From: Kangiellaceae bacterium
GTDB taxonomy: Bacteria > Pseudomonadota > Gammaproteobacteria > Enterobacterales > Kangiellaceae
Assembly (NCBI GenBank): GCA_026196875.1
Contig: JAPHTP010000001.1
Location: 1 to 57,093 of the forward strand
Length of the DNA stretch: 57,093 bases
Reading direction: 5' to 3'
Shown here: positions 16,404-24,836 of the stretch, in pieces
Numbering within the stretch: position 1 is the first letter of the stretch
Layout: the number at the start of each line of letters is the position of its first letter
The notes under the pieces: generated by a model
What the model was told of the DNA's origin: nothing
Database searches by the model: none
What the model saw: the letters and a program-made list of their open reading frames with translations, nothing else
Translations under genes and position numbers: made by a program

Positions 16404-17354
16404 CTATTTACCACGACGTGGTCCGCGGCTGGTGCGGCTACTGCCTCGGCGGTTCGAGCTAGTGCTTTTATTTCGATAACTTGAAGCATTTCTAAAACTT
16501 CCTGAAGAAGGACGGCTCTTGCTGGTTTTAGCTAATTGGCTAGATCCTGAGCGCTGCTTAGCGTATGGGCTTCTAAATTGTTTTCCTTGGCGCTGGAATG
16601 ACTTTTTCGTTTTATTTTCCAACTGGGTTTGCTTTTTATAGGTAGAGGGCTTGGTGTACCTGTATCGGCCGTAGTCGTGGTAGTAGGAATAGGGGCGGTG
16701 ACGAGACCAACGATTATAGGAATAGCGTCTTCCACCGAGTAGATCATCAAACATACGGTACATTCCGTACCACATCCAAAAATTAGTACCGTTACTTCCG
16801 GTTGCCCATTGGCCATACTGCGGATTACCGATAAATTGAGAACCATTGCCCAAATCTTCTGTACCGTTAGCTTTTAACTCCAGCGCCTTATTAACGGCAT
16901 TAACACGAGCCAGTTCTCCACCGGATATATCAGCTAATACGTTGACGGAATCTGACAGAGCGTCGTTAAAAGTCTTTGGCTGTAGAGCTTCTAAAATATT
17001 GGTTGATTCGACGTACTTTTCTTCCAGTTGTTCGAGGGTTTCGCCAGGAAAGCCTTTGAGATCCTTAATTCGATCGTTTAATGCTAGTAACATAGGGCCG
17101 TTAACGGCAGCATTTTTTGCTAAATTATCAACCAATTCAGTGAGTTCTGGATGAGATTGCTTTACTTTGTCTGAATAGGCAACTAGGCGAGCGGCATTAC
17201 TGAGTTGTTGCCGGTTAAGCTTTTGTTTAAGTTCTGAAAACGCCTGAGTAATATGCGTTTCGCGTTGCGTAATGAGTTCCCTTAATTCGTCGCTTCGACT
17301 GCTACAGCCTGCGAGCAATAGCAACCCAACGAGGATTATCCAACGAATTTTCAT
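16404..17354 (-). CDS. lipoprotein with basic Ser/Arg-rich tail, first gene of DUF350 operon
   Basis: The signal peptide ends in a lipobox (LLLAGCSSRSD, Cys about residue 16). The middle is a helical coiled region (about 20-160), and the last ~110 residues are a Tyr/Arg/Ser-rich, strongly basic tail. It probably sits in the periplasm at a membrane, the tail contacting nucleic acid, LPS or peptidoglycan. I do not recognise a named family. It starts the lipoprotein-DUF350-aminopropyltransferase series. Confidence 0.72.
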   Translation of the reverse strand: MKIRWIILVGLLLLAGCSSRSDELRELITQRETHITQAFSELKQKLNRQQLSNAARLVAYSDKVKQSHPELTELVDNLAKNAAVNGPMLLALNDRIKDLKGFPGETLEQLEEKYVESTNILEALQPKTFNDALSDSVNVLADISGGELARVNAVNKALELKANGTEDLGNGSQFIGNPQYGQWATGSNGTNFWMWYGMYRMFDDLLGGRRYSYNRWSRHRPYSYYHDYGRYRYTKPSTYKKQTQLENKTKKSFQRQGKQFRSPYAKQRSGSSQLAKTSKSRPSSGSFRNASSYRNKSTSSNRRGSSRTSRGPRRGK

Positions 17355-17479
17355 CTAGCCTCCGTGTATTATTCTTCTCACCCAAAATTTCAGGCTTGAG
17401 CGATTCTATTATACCTATCGAATAATACAATGGATTTATTTCATCAAATTTGTAAAAATTTGATGAAATTACAATAAGG

Positions 17480-18952
17480 ATGCCATTGAGCCTGATGTCA
17501 AACTATCTCGAAATTGACAAATTAGCGGAGCAAGCCGAACAATTCATCACCCAAAATAGGCTCGTAGAGGCTGAAAAACTCCTGGTAAGAGCGCTCAAAG
17601 TCAATTCCGAGCACGCACGTTCTCTGTATTCACTAGGGCGAATCGCCGAAGTGAGCGGTGCAAAAACAGAAGCATTAAATCTAATTGGTAGAGCCGCATA
17701 TTTAGCGCCTAAGAACCCTACACCTTTATTACACCTTGCAGACTTGCTAATTGAACTCAATAAACCTGACGAAGCAAAAAACTGTTTCGAATTATGCATG
17801 CAACGTTTTCCTCAAGTGGTTGAAGTGCATATTGGTTATGCAGGAATACTGGTATCTGATGGCAAAACAGAAAAGGCTCTTGAAATTCTAAAAAATGCTC
17901 TGACGATGTTTCCAGACAATGCCAGCTTAATGCTTGCATTAGTCAATACTGACAGCAACACAGAGTATGATAATTTGAAAGAGAAATTGTTGTTGCTTGG
18001 CCAGAATCAAACCTTGCAAACGAATGAGCAGATGAAAGTTCACTATGCACTGGCAAAAATATATGACTTTCAGAAGCACTACCAGCAAGCATTTTCAGCG
18101 TGGAAAAAGGCCAATGCAATTCAATACCAACAATGTCATTTCAAGACTGAACAACTTGCTGATGGGTTTAACCAGATCAAAAAACGATTTGAAGGAATAA
18201 ATAAGACCGAAGAAATTGGTTTATTGCTTAGCGACAGTGAATACGATTGTATGCCAATCTTTGTTATTGGCCTGCCGAGAAGTGGAACTACTTTGGTGGA
18301 GCAAGTTATGGCTTCCCATTCTCAAGTAGAGTCGATCGGTGAAAGCGATATTGTTGCAACCCAAATTATTCGAATGGTTGAGTCCGCGACAGGGCAACCA
18401 TATCCCGATGGCATAAATAAAATTGAGCAAGAACAACGAAAGGCAATTGGTTTACATCTATGTAAGCTAATGGCGGAAAAAGGAGGTGGGAAAAAATTCA
18501 TTATTGATAAACTACCTGCCAACTTTCAGTCAGTCGGATTAATTAGGCTAATTGCACCACACGCAAAATTTATTCAAGTATCAAGAAACTTAAAAGCGGT
18601 TGCCCTTTCTATCTTTAGAAATTACTTTAAACAAAGTGAGCCCTATTTTTGTAATTTGGAAGAGCTGGCCATTTATAATCGTTACTATAAAGATTTGATG
18701 TCGTTTTGGCATAGTCAGATCCCAAACGAAATATTTGAAGTTAATTATGAAGAATTTGTCGAGAACTTCGAAAGCCGTGCTCGAGAACTAATCAGCTTTG
18801 CCGGATTGGATTGGCAAGACAGCTGTTTAAATTTCTATAAGAATAAACGTTTTGTTTCCACCCTCAGTTACACGCAAGTTAAGCAGCCAATTTACAAGAC
18901 TTCAGTATCACATTGGAAAAACTATCGAGAGCACTTAAGCTTGTTCGACTAA
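17480..18952 (+). CDS. TPR-repeat sulfotransferase
   Basis: The N-terminal half (about residues 10-230) is made of tetratricopeptide repeats. The C-terminal half is a sulfotransferase domain with the PAPS 5'-phosphosulfate loop FVIGLPRSGTTLVEQVMASH and a later FIQVSRNLKAVALSIFRNYF segment that binds the 3'-phosphate. It would transfer sulfate from PAPS to an unknown acceptor. A second in-frame ATG at 17495 is an equally plausible start. It stands alone. Confidence 0.85.
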   Translation: MPLSLMSNYLEIDKLAEQAEQFITQNRLVEAEKLLVRALKVNSEHARSLYSLGRIAEVSGAKTEALNLIGRAAYLAPKNPTPLLHLADLLIELNKPDEAKNCFELCMQRFPQVVEVHIGYAGILVSDGKTEKALEILKNALTMFPDNASLMLALVNTDSNTEYDNLKEKLLLLGQNQTLQTNEQMKVHYALAKIYDFQKHYQQAFSAWKKANAIQYQQCHFKTEQLADGFNQIKKRFEGINKTEEIGLLLSDSEYDCMPIFVIGLPRSGTTLVEQVMASHSQVESIGESDIVATQIIRMVESATGQPYPDGINKIEQEQRKAIGLHLCKLMAEKGGGKKFIIDKLPANFQSVGLIRLIAPHAKFIQVSRNLKAVALSIFRNYFKQSEPYFCNLEELAIYNRYYKDLMSFWHSQIPNEIFEVNYEEFVENFESRARELISFAGLDWQDSCLNFYKNKRFVSTLSYTQVKQPIYKTSVSHWKNYREHLSLFD

Positions 18953-18962
18953 GTTCGTTCGA

Positions 18963-19409
18963 TTAGATTTGCTCGACTAAATATTGATTAACATATTTTT
19001 CTAAATTAGCCAGACAAGCATCCCATCCTTTGTTATGACCCTGGCGAGATTCTTCAGAGGGAAATAGGGAGTGCTTTAACAGCATTTCTGTTCTATTTGG
19101 AGAAAGACTTTTGAAATTGAGCTCTACATGGCTATCCTGAGCTATTGGCGAATTCCAGCTAAACGCAATGAGCGAGTACCGGATAATTTCTTTGTACTCG
19201 CCGAATACTTTGGAGTGGGTTTCGTCTTCAAAATACATAATGATCGAAAACTGACCGCCTTGAACAAAGCTACATTCTACTGCTGATTTTTTATATTTTT
19301 CCGGCGCAGCGAAAAACCACTCACCCAAAATACTCGCATTTGACCAAGCGTCGAATAGTTGCCGTTTGGTACAATTAAAAATTCGCCGAATGGTTAGCTC
19401 ATCACTCAT
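18963..19409 (-). CDS. SRPBCC (AHSA1-like) protein
   Basis: This 148-residue START-like/AHSA1 fold protein (IRRIFNCTKRQLFDAWSNAS, later GHNKGWDACLANLEKYV) is of the type often paired with ArsR regulators. The regulator gene lies directly upstream on the same strand. The ligand is unknown. Confidence 0.82.
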   Translation of the reverse strand: MSDELTIRRIFNCTKRQLFDAWSNASILGEWFFAAPEKYKKSAVECSFVQGGQFSIIMYFEDETHSKVFGEYKEIIRYSLIAFSWNSPIAQDSHVELNFKSLSPNRTEMLLKHSLFPSEESRQGHNKGWDACLANLEKYVNQYLVEQI

Positions 19410-19456
19410 CGTCTATTCCTTATTCTACTATCACCAGATTGTTTGTCTTTTACGAG

Positions 19457-19786
19457 TTATCTTTTACGAGATATTTCGATAAACTTCTCGAGCTCGTCCA
19501 ATCGGTTGTTCCAAAACTTGGTGTGCATCCCTATATATGCGGTCACTTCTTTCCATATATCAAAATTCATATGGCAATAGACCGTGCGGCCGACTTTACT
19601 CTTGAAGATCAACTCCGCGTTTTCCAAAAGAGAAATCTGCTTTGAAATTGCGCCTAGAGTCAAACTTGAACTCTCGGCTAATTGGCTTACCGTTTTCTTC
19701 TCTTCCGAAAGCTCTTCTAAAATCACTCGCCTACGAGAATCGCTTAAAGCGAAGAATATTCGATCTAGTCGTTTAATACTTTCCAT
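19457..19786 (-). CDS. ArsR-type winged-helix repressor
   Basis: The helix-turn-helix (KTVSQLAESSSLTLGAISKQ) and LDRIFFALSDSRRRVILEEL are typical of metal-independent ArsR regulators that travel with AHSA1-type genes. No Cys metal site is seen. I set the start at ATG 19786; a 17-bp palindrome covers this start codon and the bases upstream, so the protein probably represses its own gene and the SRPBCC gene after it. Confidence 0.85.
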   Translation of the reverse strand: MESIKRLDRIFFALSDSRRRVILEELSEEKKTVSQLAESSSLTLGAISKQISLLENAELIFKSKVGRTVYCHMNFDIWKEVTAYIGMHTKFWNNRLDELEKFIEISRKR

Positions 19787-19800
19787 ACTTGGAAAGTATG
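19784..19800. promoter_or_regulatory. palindromic operator overlapping ArsR start codon
   Basis: CATACTT and AAGTATG flank a 3-bp centre, making a perfect 17-bp palindrome that includes the proposed start codon. It is a likely autoregulatory site. Confidence 0.6.
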
Positions 19801-19949
19801 AGGTCATTTTGGGTTGTTGTCAATCGCATTAAGCTTATTTAAAACAGTAGGTTAAGTCGAATTTAAATTATGTCCAAGGTTAACTATTAAAAACGTGCCG
19901 AACGAATAAAATAAATGTTGAAGTCAATTCGAATAATGGAGAAATGATT

Positions 19950-20390
19950 ATGAAAAGTATTTGTTTAAAAATTGGTGTTTCAGCTCCAGTAGATAAAGTG
20001 ATGAGCGCCGTAAATAGCTTAGAAGGTTTGGCTAATTGGTGGACAGACGATGTTTCAGGATCTACTAAGGAAGGTAAAACAATCGCTTTTAGATTTAATG
20101 GCGAAGGTCCAGAAGTTAGAGTGGTAAAAGATGAAAAAACTCAAGTTAGTTGGTTGCTTACAAGTGGCCCCGAAGAGTGGCTAGGGACCAGGATCAATTT
20201 CCAAGCTATAGAAGAAGACAATGAAAATGTTCTTTATTTTCAACATTCTGGATGGCAAGAGGAATCGTCGTTTTTCCATCACTGCTCAATGAAGTGGGCC
20301 GTATTTATGTTGAGCTTAAAAGAATATATCGATTCAGGAAAAGGGCGAGCCTTTCCGAATGATATCAAGATCACCAGCGTAGGTTTCTAG
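19950..20390 (+). CDS. SRPBCC-domain protein
   Basis: This ~146-residue START-like protein (INSIDE: VSAPVDKVMSAVNSLEGLAN, LASWW-type NWWTDDVSG, and ending with SLKEYIDSGKGRAFPNDI) is of the AHSA1 type. The ATG at 19950 is preferred because GGAG lies 8 nt upstream; the ATG two codons earlier is too close. It is divergent from the ArsR-SRPBCC pair and may share its regulation. Confidence 0.8.
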   Translation: MKSICLKIGVSAPVDKVMSAVNSLEGLANWWTDDVSGSTKEGKTIAFRFNGEGPEVRVVKDEKTQVSWLLTSGPEEWLGTRINFQAIEEDNENVLYFQHSGWQEESSFFHHCSMKWAVFMLSLKEYIDSGKGRAFPNDIKITSVGF

Positions 20391-20425
20391 TTCGGAAGAT
20401 AACATAGAGAATCCCTTCTAGCGCT

Positions 20426-20502
20426 AGTTTCACATCCTTTTCAAAAGGCTGACATAGTCTCTTCTAGACTAAATATGTGATTGAGGAAGTTGATGTGAAA
20501 CT
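20426..20502. repeat. 11-bp inverted repeat in intergenic region
   Basis: AGTTTCACATC (20426-20436) and its exact complement (20492-20502) flank 55 bp in the 260-bp gap between converging genes. No gene is apparent. It may be a transcript-end structure or the remains of a small mobile element. Confidence 0.35.
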
Positions 20503-20652
20503 GGTGAAGATGCTTCATACGATCACGATAAACTCGTTTTCGAGATGATCGCTTGCCAAAAAACTTATTAGCTTTGAAGGAGGATATATATTGCCCCCGA
20601 GCGATGTAGAAAAGACAAAGGAATGGCTATAGTATCTTTGCTATGCTAAATG

Positions 20653-21309
20653 CTAGTTGTTTTGTTTATTTGTGAGTTTATTTAAGAAATTCAGCGTTCT
20701 TTTATACCACTCGATACGCCCATTTAAATCATTGATGGTGTAGTGAACCAGATTGAGAAAGCGGTGATCGTTAACAAACCCCTTAGTGGTCACCTGTTGG
20801 CGGGCAAGATTTATATTGTCAGCAAATAGCGGCACTATGTAATTATCCAATGCATGTTGGAAGTTTTTTTGCCCTTCGGCGATGAAGCCATGATAACGCT
20901 TTAATTTCAGTAGGTTTCTTTTAAATTCAACATCTCTCAGAAGGCGAAAATCGCCGGTTTCTTTAATCGACTGAAAAGTAAAGTCCTGGGGAGTGAAGAA
21001 CTGGTAATTTAGTAGTGCAAACACTCGTTGAGGAACATCATGATCTGTTAATTTATTCGCCATTAAGTCTTCGAATAATTGATTTGCGCTGTTTAATAGC
21101 ATCTCATTTTGTTTGATTACATGTTCAAGACTTTTAATATCGGTATGCCAGTCTTGTGCGAATGAGTCAATATAGTCACTCTCAATATCCTTCTCTTTAA
21201 TAATCTCCATCTCATTTTCTAACCAAAGCGCAATGGTTACACCAACGACAATTAGAATGAATTCAGCAGCGATTTTCTTTATGGTTTGAAGCGATTTTTG
21301 TTTATCCAC
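20653..21309 (-). CDS. membrane-anchored protein, DUF6090-like
   Basis: One transmembrane helix lies near the N-terminus (FILIVVGVTIALWLENEMEI). A helical, probably periplasmic domain to residue 218 follows, with YQFFTPQDFTFQSIKETGDF and LLRDVEFKRNLLKLKRYHGF. The pattern recalls DUF6090-type proteins. Function unknown. The start is a GTG without a clear RBS. Confidence 0.65.
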   Translation of the reverse strand: MDKQKSLQTIKKIAAEFILIVVGVTIALWLENEMEIIKEKDIESDYIDSFAQDWHTDIKSLEHVIKQNEMLLNSANQLFEDLMANKLTDHDVPQRVFALLNYQFFTPQDFTFQSIKETGDFRLLRDVEFKRNLLKLKRYHGFIAEGQKNFQHALDNYIVPLFADNINLARQQVTTKGFVNDHRFLNLVHYTINDLNGRIEWYKRTLNFLNKLTNKQNN

Positions 21310-21470
21310 CGGTTAGTCCCACTTTTTATTTTGCTTAAATTTAGAGAGTACACGATCTTAGACGTAATAGAGTGGAAATTGGTTTACATATAAAAGGAAA
21401 AGGCCCCCTTAAAAGAAAACACAGGAGGCTAAACTTTGAACGATAATTTTAAGCTAGGCGATCCAGATAA

Positions 21471-22679
21471 TTAATAGTCGTTATCTTTCTCGTATTTCAA
21501 TCCCTTTTTCTCGGCCTGTTTCTTCAGAGTGCCAAGTAGTTGCTCGTCGAGTGTTGCCGGAGCGTCTTTGAGTTTCGCTTTTTGTTCAGCGATATATGCA
21601 TCACGTTTATCTGCAAGAACTTTTAATTCAGCTTTAGCTGTTTTTCGTTCTTCCAATTTTTCTTCGATAATTTCTTTTCGAATTCTCGAACCGACTATAA
21701 CAAGCTGGTCAGGTAATTCGTCTTCAGATATATCTTCATATGATATTGAGCCACTTTCAAGCGCTTGCATTAGCTCTTTATTTTCAACTTGAAATGCCAC
21801 TCCTGAGCCACTGGTATTGAATTTGGCTCGTCTCGCTTGCGAGGCAGGACTAGCTTCTGCATAGACTCTTTCTGAACGGAGCACGGCTTGCTCTCTCTTT
21901 TGGCGCTCCTCTTTACTACCGTAATACATTCGAGTTTTATCTAATCGTTCCGAGGCCCTCGCGATATCTTTGTCAAATGGTGTGTTAACAGCAAAGGCGC
22001 TACCATTTTGTTCAACCTTAAATGAGTCTCCCAGACCGAGTGCGGCGATTTGTTGCCACTCTCGTTTTGTTGACGGGTCATTACCAGCCTGGATAGCGTT
22101 TACCACAATCCCTTTCTGTTTTGCGATAGCGATACTTCTATGAAATGGAATGTCGTCAGGATAATCGTGATGAGCGGGTGCGTCACCTACCAGGAAGATA
22201 GCCTTATAAGCGTCGAAGTCTTCGCTCCACTGCATTGCATTAACCGCTTGATATAGAGCTGTATTTACGGATTCCGGGCCATCTCCACCACCTTCGGCTT
22301 TAAAGTCTAGTAGCTGAGAGTAAACAGTATCCAAATCTGATGATAAGGCGATGGTTTTGGTGATATAAACGTCTCCACGGTCACGATATGCAACCAACCC
22401 TATTTTAATTTCCGGAGCCGGTTGAGCCTGCGCCATTGTTGAAGCTATTGACCAGATTTTTTCCTTAGCTGCATTAATCAAACCACTCATACTGCCTGTG
22501 GTATCAAGCGCAAACACCAATTCAACTTTAGGGCGCTTATCGGTTTGAGTGATCTCGACAGGGACCGGATTATTGGTATTGCCCGTTTGTATCTTATTTG
22601 AAATAGAATAGCCGGAAACAGCTAGTACCGTGAACAAAGTCGCCGCGAATAAAAGTGAAGCAATTAAAAATGATTTCAT
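21471..22679 (-). CDS. secreted VWA-domain protein
   Basis: A signal peptide (about residues 1-25) is followed by a von Willebrand A domain (about 50-230) with a metal-site motif FALDTTGSMSG. The C-terminal ~130 residues are charged coiled coil. Within that tail, LVIVGSRIRKEI resembles a VTGSRIKR motif in the nearby histidine kinase. It ends the PspA-like/membrane protein/VWA operon, probably as the envelope-side component. Confidence 0.82.
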   Translation of the reverse strand: MKSFLIASLLFAATLFTVLAVSGYSISNKIQTGNTNNPVPVEITQTDKRPKVELVFALDTTGSMSGLINAAKEKIWSIASTMAQAQPAPEIKIGLVAYRDRGDVYITKTIALSSDLDTVYSQLLDFKAEGGGDGPESVNTALYQAVNAMQWSEDFDAYKAIFLVGDAPAHHDYPDDIPFHRSIAIAKQKGIVVNAIQAGNDPSTKREWQQIAALGLGDSFKVEQNGSAFAVNTPFDKDIARASERLDKTRMYYGSKEERQKREQAVLRSERVYAEASPASQARRAKFNTSGSGVAFQVENKELMQALESGSISYEDISEDELPDQLVIVGSRIRKEIIEEKLEERKTAKAELKVLADKRDAYIAEQKAKLKDAPATLDEQLLGTLKKQAEKKGLKYEKDNDY

Positions 22680-22703
22680 GATTTCTCTCCTTCCAAACTG
22701 TAC

Positions 22704-23354
22704 TTAGCTATTGCTTTGTTGGATCTCTTTCATTATTGAACATGCTTTTCGGTAAGCATCGTCAAACCGTGGCTCAACAGTAGAAACTTTTTGCGAATTT
22801 GAATTCAAGTTTTGCCTCACATTCTTAGTCACTTTAGATCTACCACCTGTAATCATCTGATTTAACTCGGGAATAAAAACAATTAAAGCTTGGACAAGAA
22901 AGAAGCACCAGAAACCCAGTAATAGGCTGCCAGTTTGATTGATAGACCATACCGATGCGGCGAATCCCATTGCTAGCAAAATTGAGTCGAAAACGGCGGC
23001 GATAAAATTGCGATGAAAATAAATGCATCGAACAAACCAAATGGCAAATAGGTTAGTCAGTAAAACTAAGTCTAATGGTGCTATCCAAAACAGCAGAACT
23101 AGTTGGCTAGCTACGTAAAATAGCAATAAGCTGATCTTGCCAGTTTTAATTGGTGTTTGATAAAGAAGGAATATTGAATAAGTAATTGCTACAATTGAAA
23201 TCGCCGCCTTAAAAGACTCCGATGAAATGTAGAATACGGTAAGAGCTTCAAAAGAGAGCATGCCAAAGAAACTCAAAACTAATCCTACTAGGGCAAGTTT
23301 CAGAAAGTTATTGCTCTGCAAGAGGGCAGGAGAAAAAGCTTTCGAAGTGCTCAT
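22704..23354 (-). CDS. six-helix membrane protein of the PspA-VWA operon
   Basis: This 216-residue protein has about six transmembrane segments in residues 15-165 and a soluble C-terminal tail. No family is recognised. Its first codons overlap the end of the PspA-like gene (ATGA overlap), and the VWA gene follows 24 bp later, so the three are coupled. Confidence 0.72.
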   Translation of the reverse strand: MSTSKAFSPALLQSNNFLKLALVGLVLSFFGMLSFEALTVFYISSESFKAAISIVAITYSIFLLYQTPIKTGKISLLLFYVASQLVLLFWIAPLDLVLLTNLFAIWFVRCIYFHRNFIAAVFDSILLAMGFAASVWSINQTGSLLLGFWCFFLVQALIVFIPELNQMITGGRSKVTKNVRQNLNSNSQKVSTVEPRFDDAYRKACSIMKEIQQSNS

Positions 23355-23899
23355 GACTTTCCTCCTGCATTAGCAAATGACTTTTGAGCTTGCAGAAAAG
23401 CGACTTCCAGTTCGTCGTCTGATACCGCCAAGGGTTCCGATGATATTGCTTGTGAACTTTGTGCAAACGAATCATTTGCTTTCAGTAACTCAAACTGCGA
23501 GGTTACTTCTTCAAATTTTTGTTGGTACTCGTTTATCCTGTTTTCGGTCTGCTTTTTGGAATCTTGAAGTTGCGATAACTGCTGTTTCAAAGCAGCATGT
23601 TTTTTTTGTTTCAGCAATTTTTGCTTCAAGACTTTTTTAGCAAGCTCTTGGTTATCATTTTCGAAACAGAGTGCAAGGTTGGCATCTATTTCGTCAAACG
23701 ATTGGCTAGAACGTGTGAGATTTTTCCCTAAGTCTTCAACTTGCCGAGAAATGGATTCCAACTGCTGTTGCTCTTCGATAAGTGACTGTTCCATTTCCCG
23801 AATTGACTGTTTGACCAAAATAATGGGATCTTCGACTGAATCCAATACAGAATGCATATCAGCGGTAATTAATCGTGAAAGTCTTTTTATAATTGCCAT
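23351..23899 (-). CDS. PspA/IM30-like coiled-coil protein
   Basis: This 182-residue protein begins IIKRLSRLITADMHSVLDSV followed by VEDPIILVKQSIREMEQSL, the pattern of PspA/IM30 N-termini, and is otherwise coiled coil. It is the second PspA-type protein in the window, shorter than the YjfJ-like one. It heads an operon with a membrane protein and a VWA protein, divergent from the two-component genes that probably control it. Confidence 0.82.
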   Translation of the reverse strand: MAIIKRLSRLITADMHSVLDSVEDPIILVKQSIREMEQSLIEEQQQLESISRQVEDLGKNLTRSSQSFDEIDANLALCFENDNQELAKKVLKQKLLKQKKHAALKQQLSQLQDSKKQTENRINEYQQKFEEVTSQFELLKANDSFAQSSQAISSEPLAVSDDELEVAFLQAQKSFANAGGKS

Positions 23900-24110
23900 A
23901 GTCCGTCTCCAGCTAACGCTTAAGTGAATAAGTTTTTGGGTTTATAAGAGGTTAAGCTGAGCATTCGGATTTTATAAGGCACGCTAAAGTAAACAATGAA
24001 CACTTGAAGTTTACATAGAATTTACCTGTTATTTATACGAATAATTGATACTATTAAGTTATTGATATTTGGGAACAATCTTTAATTAAATTGGAATAGT
24101 GGAAAAATAC

Positions 24111-24824
24111 ATGAGCAGCAATAACTCAGTTCTTATCGTTGAAGATGAAGCCGCCATTAGGAATGGGCTTATTGATGTGTTTATTTATCATGGATTTGAA
24201 GTTGAGGCCGTGGAAGATGGGAAAGAAGGACTTGATAAGGCACTTACAGGTGATTTTGATTTGGTAATTCTTGATGTAATGCTACCGTCTATGAATGGGT
24301 TTGATATCTGTCAAGCCATCCGCGAAAAAGACAAAGAACAGCCTGTAATAATGCTCACTGCAAAAACGGCTGAAGAAGACGTAATTCAGGGATTAACGTT
24401 AGGCGCTGATGATTACGTTGCCAAACCTTTTTCTGTTGCTCAGTTAGTGTTGCGCGTACAGGCAGTGTTGCGTCGAGCCAAAAAATATCATGTGGAAGTT
24501 CGTACTATTTCGCTAACTCAAGATAGAGTTATCGACCTAGATAATTTGTCAGTTAGCGCCAATAATTCGAATACGCAACTTACCAAACGTGAAGCGGAGG
24601 TAATCGAGTATTTATACAGTAATCTGCAACGTCCTGTATCGCGTGAAGAACTTCTTGAGAAAGTTTGGGGGTATAACCCTGAGTTAGAGATTGAAACGCG
24701 AACTGTTGATATTCATATTGCAAAAATCCGTCGAAAAATTGAAGTAGACCCGAAACACGCGGAATTTTTAGTTACTGTGCGTGGTGCCGGCTATAAATTA
24801 ATTACTCTCGATAGCCAGGTATGA
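24111..24824 (+). CDS. OmpR/PhoB-family response regulator
   Basis: The receiver domain (residues about 5-120) has the acidic pocket (VEDE), the phospho-acceptor Asp in LVILDVMLPSMNGFD, and the Lys in DYVAKPF. The C-terminal winged helix (about 140-235) is OmpR type, with SREELLEKVWGY and RTVDIHIAKIRRKI. The ATG at 24111 is preferred over an upstream GTG. The kinase gene follows 12 bp later. Confidence 0.92.
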   Translation: MSSNNSVLIVEDEAAIRNGLIDVFIYHGFEVEAVEDGKEGLDKALTGDFDLVILDVMLPSMNGFDICQAIREKDKEQPVIMLTAKTAEEDVIQGLTLGADDYVAKPFSVAQLVLRVQAVLRRAKKYHVEVRTISLTQDRVIDLDNLSVSANNSNTQLTKREAEVIEYLYSNLQRPVSREELLEKVWGYNPELEIETRTVDIHIAKIRRKIEVDPKHAEFLVTVRGAGYKLITLDSQV

Positions 24825-24836
24825 GGGGCTGCGAGT

